Part shown: positions 7,761-17,047 of the stretch, piece after piece
Layout of the letters: each line of letters opens with the position of its first letter
How positions within the stretch are numbered: the stretch's first letter is position 1
Notes under the pieces: model-generated
The model's input: only the letters and a program-made list of their open reading frames with translations
Told to the model about the DNA's origin: nothing
The model's database searches: none
Made by a program: the position numbers and the translations under genes
Assembly: GCF_023156585.1 (NCBI RefSeq)
Contig: NZ_JALNMI010000003.1
Location: 62,001 to 126,000 of the forward strand
Direction: 5' to 3'
DNA length: 64,000 bases
From: Subsaxibacter sp. CAU 1640
GTDB taxonomy: Bacteria > Bacteroidota > Bacteroidia > Flavobacteriales > Flavobacteriaceae

Positions 7761-9218
7761 TTAAACAATCTTCAAATACTTCCTGATCATCACAGAAATA
7801 TCTTCGGATACATTCAGCTTTAGAATCACAAGCACATAAAAAACAGTCAGTAAGATGGATTTAAGGGCAATGTTGACAATTGGATGAAACGGAAACTCCC
7901 AAAAGTAGAAGATGCCGACACTCACGATAAGAATAACCAATACTTTACCCGTCTCTACATTAAATGGCATCATATTGAACTTTCGCTTTACAAAGTAAAT
8001 CTTGATGGTATTATAAATAGAAATCGCCAAAAATGTCGCTAATGCCGACCCGTTGATGCCATACAAAGGAATCAAAAGGATGTTGAGAATCACAGCAAGA
8101 ATGGTCAACATCACACCAAACACCAGCACCATTCGATAATAATCACTGTTAAATAGTACCACATTGTTGCAACCCATAAGATTGTCGTACAGTTTCGCAA
8201 TACTCACTAAAAACACTACAATCAAACCACCGCTAAATTCTTCTGGAATCAATAAGTACATTTGGTTGATGTTCAAAACAATCAACAAGAAGATAAAACC
8301 ACCAATGACAAATAAGGTCTGTGAACTTCGGATGTACAAATCCTTGAGCGCTACCATATTTTTGGCATTGAGAAAATTGGCAGTCAAAGGTTGAAGAATC
8401 TGCTGCATAGCCCTTGAGGGCACAGCAATAACCGTCGCAATATAAATGGCAACGCCGTAATACGCCACCTTTTCAATATCCATATAAAAACCAAGCATAA
8501 ACGAATCGATATCCAGAATCACTGTGGCAATCGAACCTGCAATGATAATCAATGAGGAATACTTAAGGATGGCACTTACATTCTCAATACGGTTGAATTT
8601 AAAGACAGGCAAGCGCACACTAAAGGCGTATAACATCATCACAACCATCCGAAGCACATAAACCAGCACCACACCCACTATAAACTCCTGAACGTCAATC
8701 CAACCAAAGTTGACCGTAAACAACAACACCATCACTCCCACTCTATGAAAAACTTCCTTCATAAAATTGCCAAAGACCGTAAGCATTTGAGTCTTTGACC
8801 AAGCAAAAAACAGCTCGAAATATGCCATTGCAATCGCTGATGCATAAATGTACCAAACATAATCTGCAATGATATCATTCTTTTTTGAAAGCAATTCGCC
8901 AATGACATCATAAGAAAACACACCAACAATCCCAACAGGAATAATGAGTGCCAAAGGCAAAAAGAGCATCAAGGTGAGAAAGCTATTAAGAGAATTTTTA
9001 GTCTTGAATGTGGAATAAAACTTCACCAAGGTATTGTGAGCTCCAAAGGCCATCAATGGCATCATTATGTTTGCCGTTGAAAGAATGTAAGCCACGAGCC
9101 CATAATATGTATCTGAAATAAAATATGTGTAAAGAAATAAAGTATTGATGGCACCAATGCCAAAACCTAGATAGGTCGTAATCGTGTTCTTAAAGGATTG
9201 GCTGGTAACAATTCCCAT
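7761..9218 (-). CDS. Polysaccharide flippase (MOP/Wzx-like)
   Basis: A 485-residue, very hydrophobic protein with about 12-14 membrane helices spread over its length, as in the polysaccharide-specific transporters of the MOP superfamily (Wzx/RfbX type). Such proteins flip lipid-linked oligosaccharides across the inner membrane. The N-terminal SFKNTITTYLGFGIGAIN resembles the usual start of this family. The start codon overlaps the stop of the upstream glycosyltransferase gene by one base (TAATG), which suggests translational coupling. A role in capsule, O-antigen or exopolysaccharide export follows from family and neighbours; the substrate is unknown. Confidence 0.8.
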   Translation of the reverse strand: MGIVTSQSFKNTITTYLGFGIGAINTLFLYTYFISDTYYGLVAYILSTANIMMPLMAFGAHNTLVKFYSTFKTKNSLNSFLTLMLFLPLALIIPVGIVGVFSYDVIGELLSKKNDIIADYVWYIYASAIAMAYFELFFAWSKTQMLTVFGNFMKEVFHRVGVMVLLFTVNFGWIDVQEFIVGVVLVYVLRMVVMMLYAFSVRLPVFKFNRIENVSAILKYSSLIIIAGSIATVILDIDSFMLGFYMDIEKVAYYGVAIYIATVIAVPSRAMQQILQPLTANFLNAKNMVALKDLYIRSSQTLFVIGGFIFLLIVLNINQMYLLIPEEFSGGLIVVFLVSIAKLYDNLMGCNNVVLFNSDYYRMVLVFGVMLTILAVILNILLIPLYGINGSALATFLAISIYNTIKIYFVKRKFNMMPFNVETGKVLVILIVSVGIFYFWEFPFHPIVNIALKSILLTVFYVLVILKLNVSEDISVMIRKYLKIV

Positions 9219-10495
9219 TAGATGAGCTCTGACAGTGTTTTGGTTAGTTCTTTTCTGCTGTAAGGCTTTAAACCGATTGGATACGATTGTAAATTGCCCT
9301 GTTTATACGCCTCAAAATACGTCAAAATTTGCAATTTCAGTTCCTCTGCCGCATCATAATAGAAATAATACCCTGTATTGGTGGTTTTAATAATATGTTC
9401 CACATCACTTTCTCGAGGACCAATGGCGAGTATAGGTGTTTCCGAAACCATATATTCAAATAGCTTCCCAGGTATGATGGCTTTGGTGTCTTCAGAATCA
9501 ATTTCGACCAACAAAAGCACTTGCGATTGTCTTTGTTGCATCAAGGCCTCGTCGTGACTCACATAACCCACAATGTTGATATACTTTTTTAATTGATGTG
9601 CGTCGATATCTTTCAAAACATCTTCGCTTACCACACCTATCAACTTCAATTGAAAATGTGCTGCAAAATCAGGATGGCTTGCAACCAATTCTTCCAATAC
9701 CTTCCAAAGATTTTTAGGATTGCGTTCTGATAACAGCGAACCAATATGCGACAAGGTGAACTTATCATCTTTGTGAGCCTTTGGTAAGTGCTCTATGTCA
9801 TAGCCGTTTGTAATAACTTTGATGGATTGATTCGTTTTTTCAACAAACTCTTTCTTGGTATTGTTGCTAGTCACAATGATGGTGTCAGCAGTTTCCAAGA
9901 CTTGCTTTTCCAAATTCTTATGTTTTGTTGCAGACGATTTTGTGAGCTTCAACTTTTTATGATAACCGATGGTCGTCCAAGGATCTCTGAAATCTGCAAT
10001 CCATTTAATAGTTAAGGTTGCTTTTAACCGCATACCAATCAAGTGCAAACTGTGTGGAGGTCCAGTAGTGATGACAGTTTCAATATTTTCCTTTTGAATA
10101 TAATCAGATAAATAGCTCACCGAAGGTGCCACCCAAGCTTTACGTGCATCTGGAATGAAATAATTGCCCCGTACATACAGCATCAACCGTTGAATGAGCG
10201 TTTGCTTTTTTTTCTTCGGAATCACACCAGAACTAATGGCATTTGCAGACTTCTTTGATAGGAATTTCGCCAATCCGTAAGGCTCCTTTATCTTCTGACT
10301 AATGACAGTAACATCCTTCGGAATCTCTGACTTCAAGCTTAAATCAACAATAGGATAACTGGGATTTTGTGGAATATAAACAACAGGATGAATATCAAAA
10401 TCAGGAAGATACTTCACAAATTTTAGCCAACGCTGCACTCCAGGACCTCCTGCTGGTGGCCAATAATAGGTAATGATGAGCACTTTTTTTGGCAT
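9218..10495 (-). CDS. Glycosyltransferase, family 4-like
   Basis: I chose the ATG at 10495 (MPKKVLIITYYWPP), because the frame upstream overlaps the end of the previous gene and the family begins here. The N-terminal motif TYYWPPAGGPGVQRWLKFVKYL is typical of GT4-like donor/acceptor domains in Bacteroidota, with IADFRDPW and ITTGPPHS downstream. The C-terminal half has the GT-B nucleotide-sugar site pattern (IIPGKLFEYMVSETPILAIGP). It should add a sugar to a lipid-linked or surface glycan in the cytoplasm. It follows the YfhO-like gene by 28 bp and overlaps the flippase gene, so the three likely form one operon. Confidence 0.85.
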   Translation of the reverse strand: MPKKVLIITYYWPPAGGPGVQRWLKFVKYLPDFDIHPVVYIPQNPSYPIVDLSLKSEIPKDVTVISQKIKEPYGLAKFLSKKSANAISSGVIPKKKKQTLIQRLMLYVRGNYFIPDARKAWVAPSVSYLSDYIQKENIETVITTGPPHSLHLIGMRLKATLTIKWIADFRDPWTTIGYHKKLKLTKSSATKHKNLEKQVLETADTIIVTSNNTKKEFVEKTNQSIKVITNGYDIEHLPKAHKDDKFTLSHIGSLLSERNPKNLWKVLEELVASHPDFAAHFQLKLIGVVSEDVLKDIDAHQLKKYINIVGYVSHDEALMQQRQSQVLLLVEIDSEDTKAIIPGKLFEYMVSETPILAIGPRESDVEHIIKTTNTGYYFYYDAAEELKLQILTYFEAYKQGNLQSYPIGLKPYSRKELTKTLSELI

Positions 10496-10523
10496 TTTTG
10501 ACTGTATTTCCGTTGGAAGAAAT

Positions 10524-12944
10524 TTATTCTTTAGGAGAAACCTTTTTCTTTTTGAATTCAAAAAACAATCCAGCAAGTATCAACAATCCAAAAACAACTG
10601 AACTTGCCAAAGCTATTGAGCTTCCTGTTTTGATGACTTCAGGTTCAAATTTAAATTCAATGGTGTGTTGACCTTTTGGAACTTCCATTCCTCTTAAAAT
10701 ATAATTTACGCGATAGTGAGGTGCCTCTTGTCCATCAATAAAAGACTTCCATCCTTGACCATAATACACTTCAGAAAAGACTGCAAAACCATCATTTTTA
10801 TTGTTCGATTGATACTTCAGGTAATTTGGTTTATACACTGAAATATTGATAGTTGCAGTTGAGTCAATAGTATAATTTTCATTTGAAAGAGATTGAGTAG
10901 TTATCGCCTTTACTTTGGTATCTAAACTATCCAATGCTTTGATTTCTTCATTGGCAGAATTCAGTTTTTCAACCTTGCCTACAAACCAGGCATTGCCATT
11001 CGCATCTGTGTTTTCATACGGAAAGATGTTGCCTTGATCATCATCTGCAATGATGTATTTTGTGTTCAGCATATTGAGCACGTTCATATTGTTTCTTGCG
11101 ATATGAAAATCAAAAAGTTCGTCATATCTCCCCAATTTTGCAGCGTGGTATCCAGACAACGAATTATGATAATAGGCCGCTTTACCTGGTTCTCTAGAAA
11201 CAACATCAAAAACCCTGAAATGTGTGGTATCCTTTAAGATTTCTAAATCGGCACCATTAGGTTGATAAGGTTTATTAACTTGAATAGATGGAATGAAGTT
11301 GTCATTATTGACATAACGTTTGTTGACACCGATTAGATCAAACAAAATCAAAGCCGCAAAAACGACTAAAACCAACTTTTCCGATAGTTTTTTCTTTAAA
11401 AGCATAAACAATGCTCCAGCTGCGAGAAGCACTAAAATGAGACTTCTTAAAGTATCTTGCGTGAAAAATGCCTTTCTATCTTCTTTTACAGCATCAATAA
11501 AATTTGGTCCGTAATTCTGACGATAGAATCCATCATTGACGCCAACAAAATCAAAAGAAGACTTAAACAATAAAAACAACAGCGCCAATCCACCAACAAT
11601 AAGTGTTGAGAATTTTAAAGCCTTCATCTTCTTCTCCTCTGATTCAAAATCATTAAACATTCTGTACAATCCAAAAATGGCAAGCACAGGAATACAAAGT
11701 TCCAGAATGACCTGAATAGAACTAACTGCTCTAAACTTGTTGTATAATGGCACAAAATCAATGAAAAAGTCTGTCAGAAAACCTAGATTTTTTCCATAGG
11801 ATAACAACAAGGATAAAATTGTACCACCGACAAGCCACCATTTGAGTCTACCCTTAACCAAAAACAATGCGAGCACAAATAGAAAAATAATCACTGCACC
11901 GATGTAAGCAGGAGCTTCTACAATCGTTTGGTCACCCCAATAAGTCGGCGTCTGTTTAACTTCCTGCATTGCTTGTACTGGAGTTGCTCCCATAGCAATG
12001 TAAGCTTTATATATAGCCGAATCTTTGCCGACATCTTCATAACTGCCACCACCTAAAAAGCGAGGAATGAACAAATTAAATGTCTCTAAAACACCATAAC
12101 TGTACTCTGTAATATATTCTTTGCTTAAACCTGTCGTGACCTCTTTTGGAGTTCCGTCAGCGTTGATAGTCAGTTCACTTTGACCACGCGTGCTTTCCTT
12201 GACATACTCTTGCGTTGCCATAATGTTGGTGGCGTTCAAACCAATTGACAACACTACTGCAAGCACCAATAATCCCACTGATTTAAAATAATGAGGAAGC
12301 AATTTCTTTCTAAAAGCATCAATCAAATACGCAATGCCCAAAACCATCACGAGCAACATCAAATAATAGGTCATCTGAAAATGATTGGCACCAATTTCCA
12401 AAGCCATTGCCACTGCTGTGAGTAAAAATCCGGCAATATATTTCTGCCGAAACGTGAGAATGATACCACTCAACACCAACGGCATATAAGCGATGGCGTG
12501 TGCTTTGCTGTTATGTCCAACGCCAAGAATGATGATGAGATAGGTCGAAAAACCAAAGGCTAATGCACCCAAAGCCGCCAGTTTAAAATCAACTTTTAAG
12601 CACAACAATAAAATATAAAATCCGATGAAATAAAGGAACAGATAATCAGCAGGTCTTGGTAAAAATCGTAGAACAGAATCGAGTTTTTTAATGTAATTGT
12701 GTGGGTAATGCGCGCCTAATTGGTACGTTGGCATACCTCCAAAGGCACTATTGGTCCAATAGGTTTCTTCACCTGTGGTTTCCCTGAAATCATTTTGCTG
12801 TTTTGCCATACCAATATAGTGTTTGATATCGCTTTGGAATATCTGTTTTCCGCTCAAAACAGGACTAAAATATAACAGAGAAATCACCACAAAACCAATA
12901 ACCATCAGTAAGTGTGGAAGAATTTTTTTTACAGACAAGTGCAT
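10524..12944 (-). CDS. YfhO-family membrane protein
   Basis: An 806-residue protein with about 13 hydrophobic membrane segments. It has a soluble periplasmic part (about 560-770) with FRVFDVVSREPGKAAYYHNSLSGYHAAKLGRY and a final FSEVYYGQGWKSFIDGQ section, then one last membrane helix. This order and the SGYHAAK/GWK motifs match the YfhO family. Those proteins are thought to be GT-C type glycosyltransferases or to assist surface glycosylation. It is followed after 28 bp by a GT4 enzyme and then a flippase, which supports a role in surface glycans. The precise reaction is not known. Confidence 0.8.
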   Translation of the reverse strand: MHLSVKKILPHLLMVIGFVVISLLYFSPVLSGKQIFQSDIKHYIGMAKQQNDFRETTGEETYWTNSAFGGMPTYQLGAHYPHNYIKKLDSVLRFLPRPADYLFLYFIGFYILLLCLKVDFKLAALGALAFGFSTYLIIILGVGHNSKAHAIAYMPLVLSGIILTFRQKYIAGFLLTAVAMALEIGANHFQMTYYLMLLVMVLGIAYLIDAFRKKLLPHYFKSVGLLVLAVVLSIGLNATNIMATQEYVKESTRGQSELTINADGTPKEVTTGLSKEYITEYSYGVLETFNLFIPRFLGGGSYEDVGKDSAIYKAYIAMGATPVQAMQEVKQTPTYWGDQTIVEAPAYIGAVIIFLFVLALFLVKGRLKWWLVGGTILSLLLSYGKNLGFLTDFFIDFVPLYNKFRAVSSIQVILELCIPVLAIFGLYRMFNDFESEEKKMKALKFSTLIVGGLALLFLLFKSSFDFVGVNDGFYRQNYGPNFIDAVKEDRKAFFTQDTLRSLILVLLAAGALFMLLKKKLSEKLVLVVFAALILFDLIGVNKRYVNNDNFIPSIQVNKPYQPNGADLEILKDTTHFRVFDVVSREPGKAAYYHNSLSGYHAAKLGRYDELFDFHIARNNMNVLNMLNTKYIIADDDQGNIFPYENTDANGNAWFVGKVEKLNSANEEIKALDSLDTKVKAITTQSLSNENYTIDSTATINISVYKPNYLKYQSNNKNDGFAVFSEVYYGQGWKSFIDGQEAPHYRVNYILRGMEVPKGQHTIEFKFEPEVIKTGSSIALASSVVFGLLILAGLFFEFKKKKVSPKE

Positions 12945-12974
12945 TTAGTTAGTTTCTAAAATTGATTTGGAAAA

Positions 12975-13256
12975 TTAATCAATTTCTTCGTAATCGATGT
13001 ATTCGCCTACGGTTTTATCAGAAGATTTTTGTTGTTTCGGCATTTTGTCGATGACTGTTTCACCCACTTCAGGCTGATTTCGACCAGGCCTTTGAGGCTG
13101 TTGGTATTGTCCGCCAAAACGTTCCTGCATTTTCTTTGACATATACTGAACCAGATAAGGAGCCAATAGTCGCATCAATATTTTAACACCATAATAAACC
13201 AATAAAATGATCAATATGGTTCTTAAAAACCCTTGAAATGATGCCGTTTGTAACAT
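12975..13256 (-). CDS. DUF4834 family small membrane protein
   Basis: A 93-residue protein with one N-terminal membrane helix (TILIILLVYYGVKILMRLLAPYLV), then a basic stretch (MSKKMQERFGG) and a Pro/Gln-rich soluble tail ending in acidic residues (GEYIDYEEID). This matches the DUF4834 family of Bacteroidota, whose function is unknown. It lies 30 bp upstream of the YfhO-like gene on the same strand, an arrangement I know from other flavobacteria, so it probably heads that operon. The opposite side faces a divergent outer-membrane protein gene. Confidence 0.75.
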   Translation of the reverse strand: MLQTASFQGFLRTILIILLVYYGVKILMRLLAPYLVQYMSKKMQERFGGQYQQPQRPGRNQPEVGETVIDKMPKQQKSSDKTVGEYIDYEEID

Positions 13257-13334
13257 TTAAAAATAATTTTTCCAAAAATACAATTCTCACAGCTTAAAAA
13301 CAGTTATTAATACTTAAAAAAAATATAAAATCTC

Positions 13335-13342
13335 TATATTTG
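13335..13342 (+). promoter_or_regulatory. -7 promoter box for 13361 gene
   Basis: TATATTTG fits the Bacteroidota -7 consensus TAnnTTTG. It overlaps the TTG and ATG codons that would give a longer protein, so transcription probably starts after them. This supports the ATG at 13361 as the true start, with a very short leader. Confidence 0.55.
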
Positions 13343-13360
13343 ATGCTTAATTCACCACTT

Positions 13361-14347
13361 ATGAAGAAGATGAAAATCTATTTGCCCTGCCTTATTTTTA
13401 TGCTTTCATTTACAGCATTTGGCCAATATACAGACGTAATCAATAGCAATCGTCCTGGCCAATCACAAAGTGCTTTTGCAGTGGGACCTAACGTCATACA
13501 ATTGGAGGTTGGTCCCAACTATATCAAACAAGAACACACACCTTTAAAATATGAAGTCAACGGGTTTGGTGTTGATTTTGCCGCTCGTTACGGATTGCTT
13601 TTTGAACCATTGGAGATTAGTGTCATTGGTTCATATCAAAATGATAAAATCACAGATAACCGTTCTGCCATTCCTATTGAAGACAAACGTGCTAACTTTA
13701 GAAATCTGACTGTTGGAGCAAAGTATTTGATCTATGATCCTTATAAAAATGCTGAAGATGATAAACCGAATCTTTACAGTTGGAAAGCTAACCATTCTTT
13801 CAAATGGAAATATTTGATTCCTGCAGTCGCTATTTATGCTGGTGCTAATTTTGATATCAAAAACAATCCTTATACAGGACCAGGAATTGAAGGATTCAGT
13901 CCAAAAATCGCAGTGATTTCACAAAATAATTTCTCTGGTGGATGGGTTTTTGTCATCAATCTGATTAAAGACCGCATTGGTACTGATTATTCGGACTTCC
14001 AGTACATTTTGACATTGACACATTCATTTGACCCAAAATGGTCATTGTTTGCAGAAACACAAGGCATACAGAGTGATTTTTATGCTGATAACCTTATCCG
14101 TTTTGGAGGTGCTTATTTGTTTGGCGATGATTTTCAATTGGATGCAGCTTTGACGTTTAATACCAAGGATACTCCTTCGGTATTCAACTTTGGAATAGGC
14201 GCTTCTTATCGTTTCGATTTTCACGAGGATACTATTATTGAAGATGATGGTACTTCTGCAAAAGAAGAAGGCAAACGTAAGGAACGTGCCAGCAAAAGCA
14301 AGAAAGACGTCAATTTTGATGATGGCAATGATGATGGTTCCAACTAA
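13361..14347 (+). CDS. Outer-membrane beta-barrel protein (transporter-like)
   Basis: The start at 13361 gives a clean signal peptide (KKMKIYLPCLIFMLSFTAFG). The mature part begins DVINSNRPGQSQSAFAVGPNVIQLEVG, the opening of the Bacteroidota 'transporter' group related to MetA-type phenol-degradation outer-membrane proteins. Alternating hydrophobic/polar strands throughout suggest a beta-barrel, with the last strand GIGASYRFDF near residue 295. An acidic and basic tail (KRKERASKSKKDVNFDDGNDDGSN) follows, so the usual C-terminal aromatic is not at the very end. The gene is 9 bp before a GNAT-like gene and probably cotranscribed with it. The substrate is unknown. Confidence 0.7.
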   Translation: MKKMKIYLPCLIFMLSFTAFGQYTDVINSNRPGQSQSAFAVGPNVIQLEVGPNYIKQEHTPLKYEVNGFGVDFAARYGLLFEPLEISVIGSYQNDKITDNRSAIPIEDKRANFRNLTVGAKYLIYDPYKNAEDDKPNLYSWKANHSFKWKYLIPAVAIYAGANFDIKNNPYTGPGIEGFSPKIAVISQNNFSGGWVFVINLIKDRIGTDYSDFQYILTLTHSFDPKWSLFAETQGIQSDFYADNLIRFGGAYLFGDDFQLDAALTFNTKDTPSVFNFGIGASYRFDFHEDTIIEDDGTSAKEEGKRKERASKSKKDVNFDDGNDDGSN

Positions 14348-14356
14348 ACACACTTT

Positions 14357-15478
14357 ATGATTACAATAAAAGAAGCTGTTACGAAAAGCGAACTCAAAAC
14401 GTTCGTGAAGTTTCCGTTTAACCTTTATAAAGATTCCAATTACTGGGTGCCTCCTATCATTTCGCAAGAACTGGAGACTTTCAATAAAAAGAAAAACCCA
14501 ATTTTCAACGATGCAGAAGCCAGATTTTTCCTGGCATATAAAAACACAGAAGTCGTAGGTCGCGTGGCTGCAATCATTAATTGGCTCGAGGTCAATAATC
14601 AAAAACAGAAAAAGATGCGCTTCGGATGGTTTGATGTCATTGATGATATCGACGTGACAAAAGCACTGCTTGATAAAGTTCACGAAATAGGCAAAGCGAA
14701 TAATCTCGATTATGTTGAAGGTCCAGTTGGATTTTCAAATCTAGATAAAGTAGGTGTTATGACCGAAGGTTTTGAATATTTGGGCAATATGATTACTTGG
14801 TATAACTATCCTTATTATGTCGAACATTTTGCAGAATTGGGTTATAAAGATGAAAAACTATACTCCGAAAGTCGATTTCCATTCTCTAATGTGGAGCCGG
14901 ATTTTTTCTTAAAGGCAAATGAGCTGATTAAAAAACGTTATGGATTGAAATCTTTGGGTTTTAAAAAAGCTTCAGAAGTGATGCCTTATGCAGATAAAAT
15001 GTTTGATTTGTTCAATGAATCCTATTCATCTTTGTCGTCATTTGTGGCGATTACAGATATCCAAAAGGAATATTTCAAGAAAAAGTTTATTCCATTCGTG
15101 AATCCAGAGTACATAAAGTTTGTTGTGGATGCAGATGATAAGCTAATTGCATTTGCTATTGTGATGCCATCATTCTCTAGAGCATTACAGAAAACAGGTG
15201 GTAAATTGTTTCCTTTTGGTTTCAGACATATATTGCACGCCAAAAAGCATAGTAAAGATGTTGTTTTTTATCTTATTGGAATACATCCAGAATATCAAAA
15301 TAAAGGGGTTACTGCAATGATTTTCAATGAATATTATGATGTTTTCAACAAAAAAGGAATTCAAAACTGTATTAGAACTCCAGAGCTTGAAGACAATGTC
15401 GCGATTCATCAAATTTGGAAACATTTTAAACCAGAAGTTTTCAAACGAAGAAAAACGGTAAGGAAAAACATCGAATAG
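14357..15478 (+). CDS. GNAT-like protein, YghO type
   Basis: A 373-residue cytoplasmic protein. The N-terminus PFNLYKDSNYWVPPI, then FLAYKNTEVVGRVAAIIN and GWFDVIDD, is the signature of a conserved group of double-GNAT-fold proteins related to E. coli YghO. The C-terminal domain has the acetyl-CoA-type turn region (LIGIHPEYQNKGVTAMIFNEYY). The group is widespread in Bacteroidota and its acceptor is not known to me. It follows the outer-membrane protein gene by 9 bp and is closed by a strong hairpin terminator shared with the convergent gene. Confidence 0.7.
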   Translation: MITIKEAVTKSELKTFVKFPFNLYKDSNYWVPPIISQELETFNKKKNPIFNDAEARFFLAYKNTEVVGRVAAIINWLEVNNQKQKKMRFGWFDVIDDIDVTKALLDKVHEIGKANNLDYVEGPVGFSNLDKVGVMTEGFEYLGNMITWYNYPYYVEHFAELGYKDEKLYSESRFPFSNVEPDFFLKANELIKKRYGLKSLGFKKASEVMPYADKMFDLFNESYSSLSSFVAITDIQKEYFKKKFIPFVNPEYIKFVVDADDKLIAFAIVMPSFSRALQKTGGKLFPFGFRHILHAKKHSKDVVFYLIGIHPEYQNKGVTAMIFNEYYDVFNKKGIQNCIRTPELEDNVAIHQIWKHFKPEVFKRRKTVRKNIE

Positions 15479-15487
15479 CTATAAAAT

Positions 15488-15531
15488 AAAAAATCCCAAA
15501 CTCCAATTGAATCTTGGAATTTGGGATTTTT
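15488..15531. terminator. Bidirectional intrinsic terminator
   Basis: AAAAATCCCAAA (15489-15500) pairs with TTTGGGATTTTT (15520-15531), with an inner stem TCCAA/TTGGA. A and T runs on the two sides let it serve both convergent genes (14357-15478 and 15550-16809). Confidence 0.85.
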
Positions 15532-15549
15532 AATAACTTGAACTTTTTA

Positions 15550-16809
15550 CTATTGTCCCATAGCTGCTGCTACTGCTGCAGAAAGACGCTTGTAAGTTCC
15601 GTTTTCCAAACGTGTTCTAATGGCATCGAAAGCATCCAGTGTTTCGTTGACATCTTCCATGGTATGTGTTGCTGTAGGAATCAAACGCAACAAAATCAAT
15701 CCTTTAGGAATGACTGGATACACTACAATTGAGCAGAATATCCCGTAATTTTCACGTAAATCTTTCACTAAAGCCATTGCTTCAGGGATACTTCCTTTCA
15801 AATACACAGGTGTAACACAACTTTGTGTAGTTCCAATATCAAATCCTCTCTCTTTTAATCCAGATTGAAGGGCATTGGTGTTTTCCCAAAGCTTTTCTTT
15901 CAATTCCGGCATTGTTTTAAGCATCTCTAAACGCTTACGAGCACCTACCACCAATTGCATTTGCAATGATTTTGCAAACATTTGGGAACGTAGATTGTAT
16001 TTTAAATAGTCAATGATTTCTTGGTCTGCTGCGATGAATGCACCTGTACTTGCCAATGATTTAGCAAAGGTTGCAAAATATACGTCAATTCCATCCTGAA
16101 CACCTTGCTCTTCACCTGCTCCAGCACCAGTTTTACCAAGTGTACCGAAACCATGAGCATCATCCACCAAGAAACGGAAATTAAACTTTTTCTTCAATTC
16201 AACTATTTCTTTAAGCTTTCCTTGTTCGCCACGCATTCCGAATACACCTTCTGAAATCACAAGAATTCCTCCACCTGTTTGTTCTGCCATTTTTGCAGCT
16301 CTTTCCAAATTTTTCTCAAGACTGTCGATATCATTATGCTTGTAGGTGAAACGTTTTCCCATATGAAGACGCACACCATCGATAATACAAGCATGTGCAT
16401 CGACATCATATACGATGATATCATCTTTAGCCACCAAAGCATCGATTGTTGAAACCATACCTTGATAACCAAAATTCAATAAGTAAGCTGCTTCCTTTTG
16501 TACAAATTCGGCCAATTCTTTTTGTAGTGTTTCATGCAAATCTGTATGGCCAGACATCATACGGGCTCCCATTGGGTAGGCAGAACCATAATCGATTCCA
16601 GCTTGTGCATCCGTCTTGCGGATTTCAGGGTGATTAGCCAACCCTAAATAATCATTAATACTCCAGGTGATAACATCCTTACCCCTAAATTTCATTCGGT
16701 TGGAAATCTGTCCTTCCAATTTAGGGAACACAAAATAGCCTTCGGCTTGTGAAGCCCATTTACCAAGTGGCCCTTTGTCTTTGTAAATCTTATCGAATAA
16801 ATCCTTCAT
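15550..16809 (-). CDS. Alpha-oxoamine synthase (serine palmitoyltransferase / AONS / KBL family)
   Basis: A 419-residue fold-type I PLP enzyme. Visible landmarks are NDYLGLANHP (52-61), the glycine-rich MGARMMSGHT (80-89), DAHACIIDG (137-145), the PLP-binding DDAHG (216-220) and the Schiff-base lysine in FATFAKSLAST (K250). These enzymes condense an amino acid with an acyl-CoA. The length and the long N-terminal segment fit the flavobacterial enzymes often taken as serine palmitoyltransferase, the first step of sphingolipid synthesis. Biotin-pathway 7-oxononanoate synthase or glycine C-acetyltransferase cannot be excluded. No bio genes are near. A possible -7 box (TAATTTTG on the minus strand, 16920-16927) lies upstream. 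Confidence 0.8.
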   Translation of the reverse strand: MKDLFDKIYKDKGPLGKWASQAEGYFVFPKLEGQISNRMKFRGKDVITWSINDYLGLANHPEIRKTDAQAGIDYGSAYPMGARMMSGHTDLHETLQKELAEFVQKEAAYLLNFGYQGMVSTIDALVAKDDIIVYDVDAHACIIDGVRLHMGKRFTYKHNDIDSLEKNLERAAKMAEQTGGGILVISEGVFGMRGEQGKLKEIVELKKKFNFRFLVDDAHGFGTLGKTGAGAGEEQGVQDGIDVYFATFAKSLASTGAFIAADQEIIDYLKYNLRSQMFAKSLQMQLVVGARKRLEMLKTMPELKEKLWENTNALQSGLKERGFDIGTTQSCVTPVYLKGSIPEAMALVKDLRENYGIFCSIVVYPVIPKGLILLRLIPTATHTMEDVNETLDAFDAIRTRLENGTYKRLSAAVAAAMGQ

Positions 16810-16989
16810 GCGTTACATTTAAAATTTTAGGCGGTCGCATGTCACTACAGCATCCTCTTCATCATTCCGACGGTCTTTGCAGTAGGGCATTTAACTTGAA
16901 TTAGTCTTATTAGTTGGGGCAAAATTAATTAATTATCCGTTGATAGCATAATTTAATTATAAACCAATGTTTATAACATTTTAGCCCAC

Positions 16990-17035
16990 AAAAAAGTCCT
17001 ATTGTATCATCAAAAAGACACAATAGGACTAGTAT
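16990..17035 (-). terminator. Intrinsic terminator
   Basis: An 11-bp perfect stem (AGTCCTATTGT 16995-17005 with ACAATAGGACT 17020-17030) is followed on the minus strand by six T. It ends the cysteine-synthase-like gene at 17048-18088. Confidence 0.8.
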
Positions 17036-17047
17036 TTTTAATTTTAT

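Noticed and set aside
14042-14683. A 213-codon minus-strand frame across two plus-strand genes
   Set aside because: It overlaps two genes with clear family motifs and shows none of its own.
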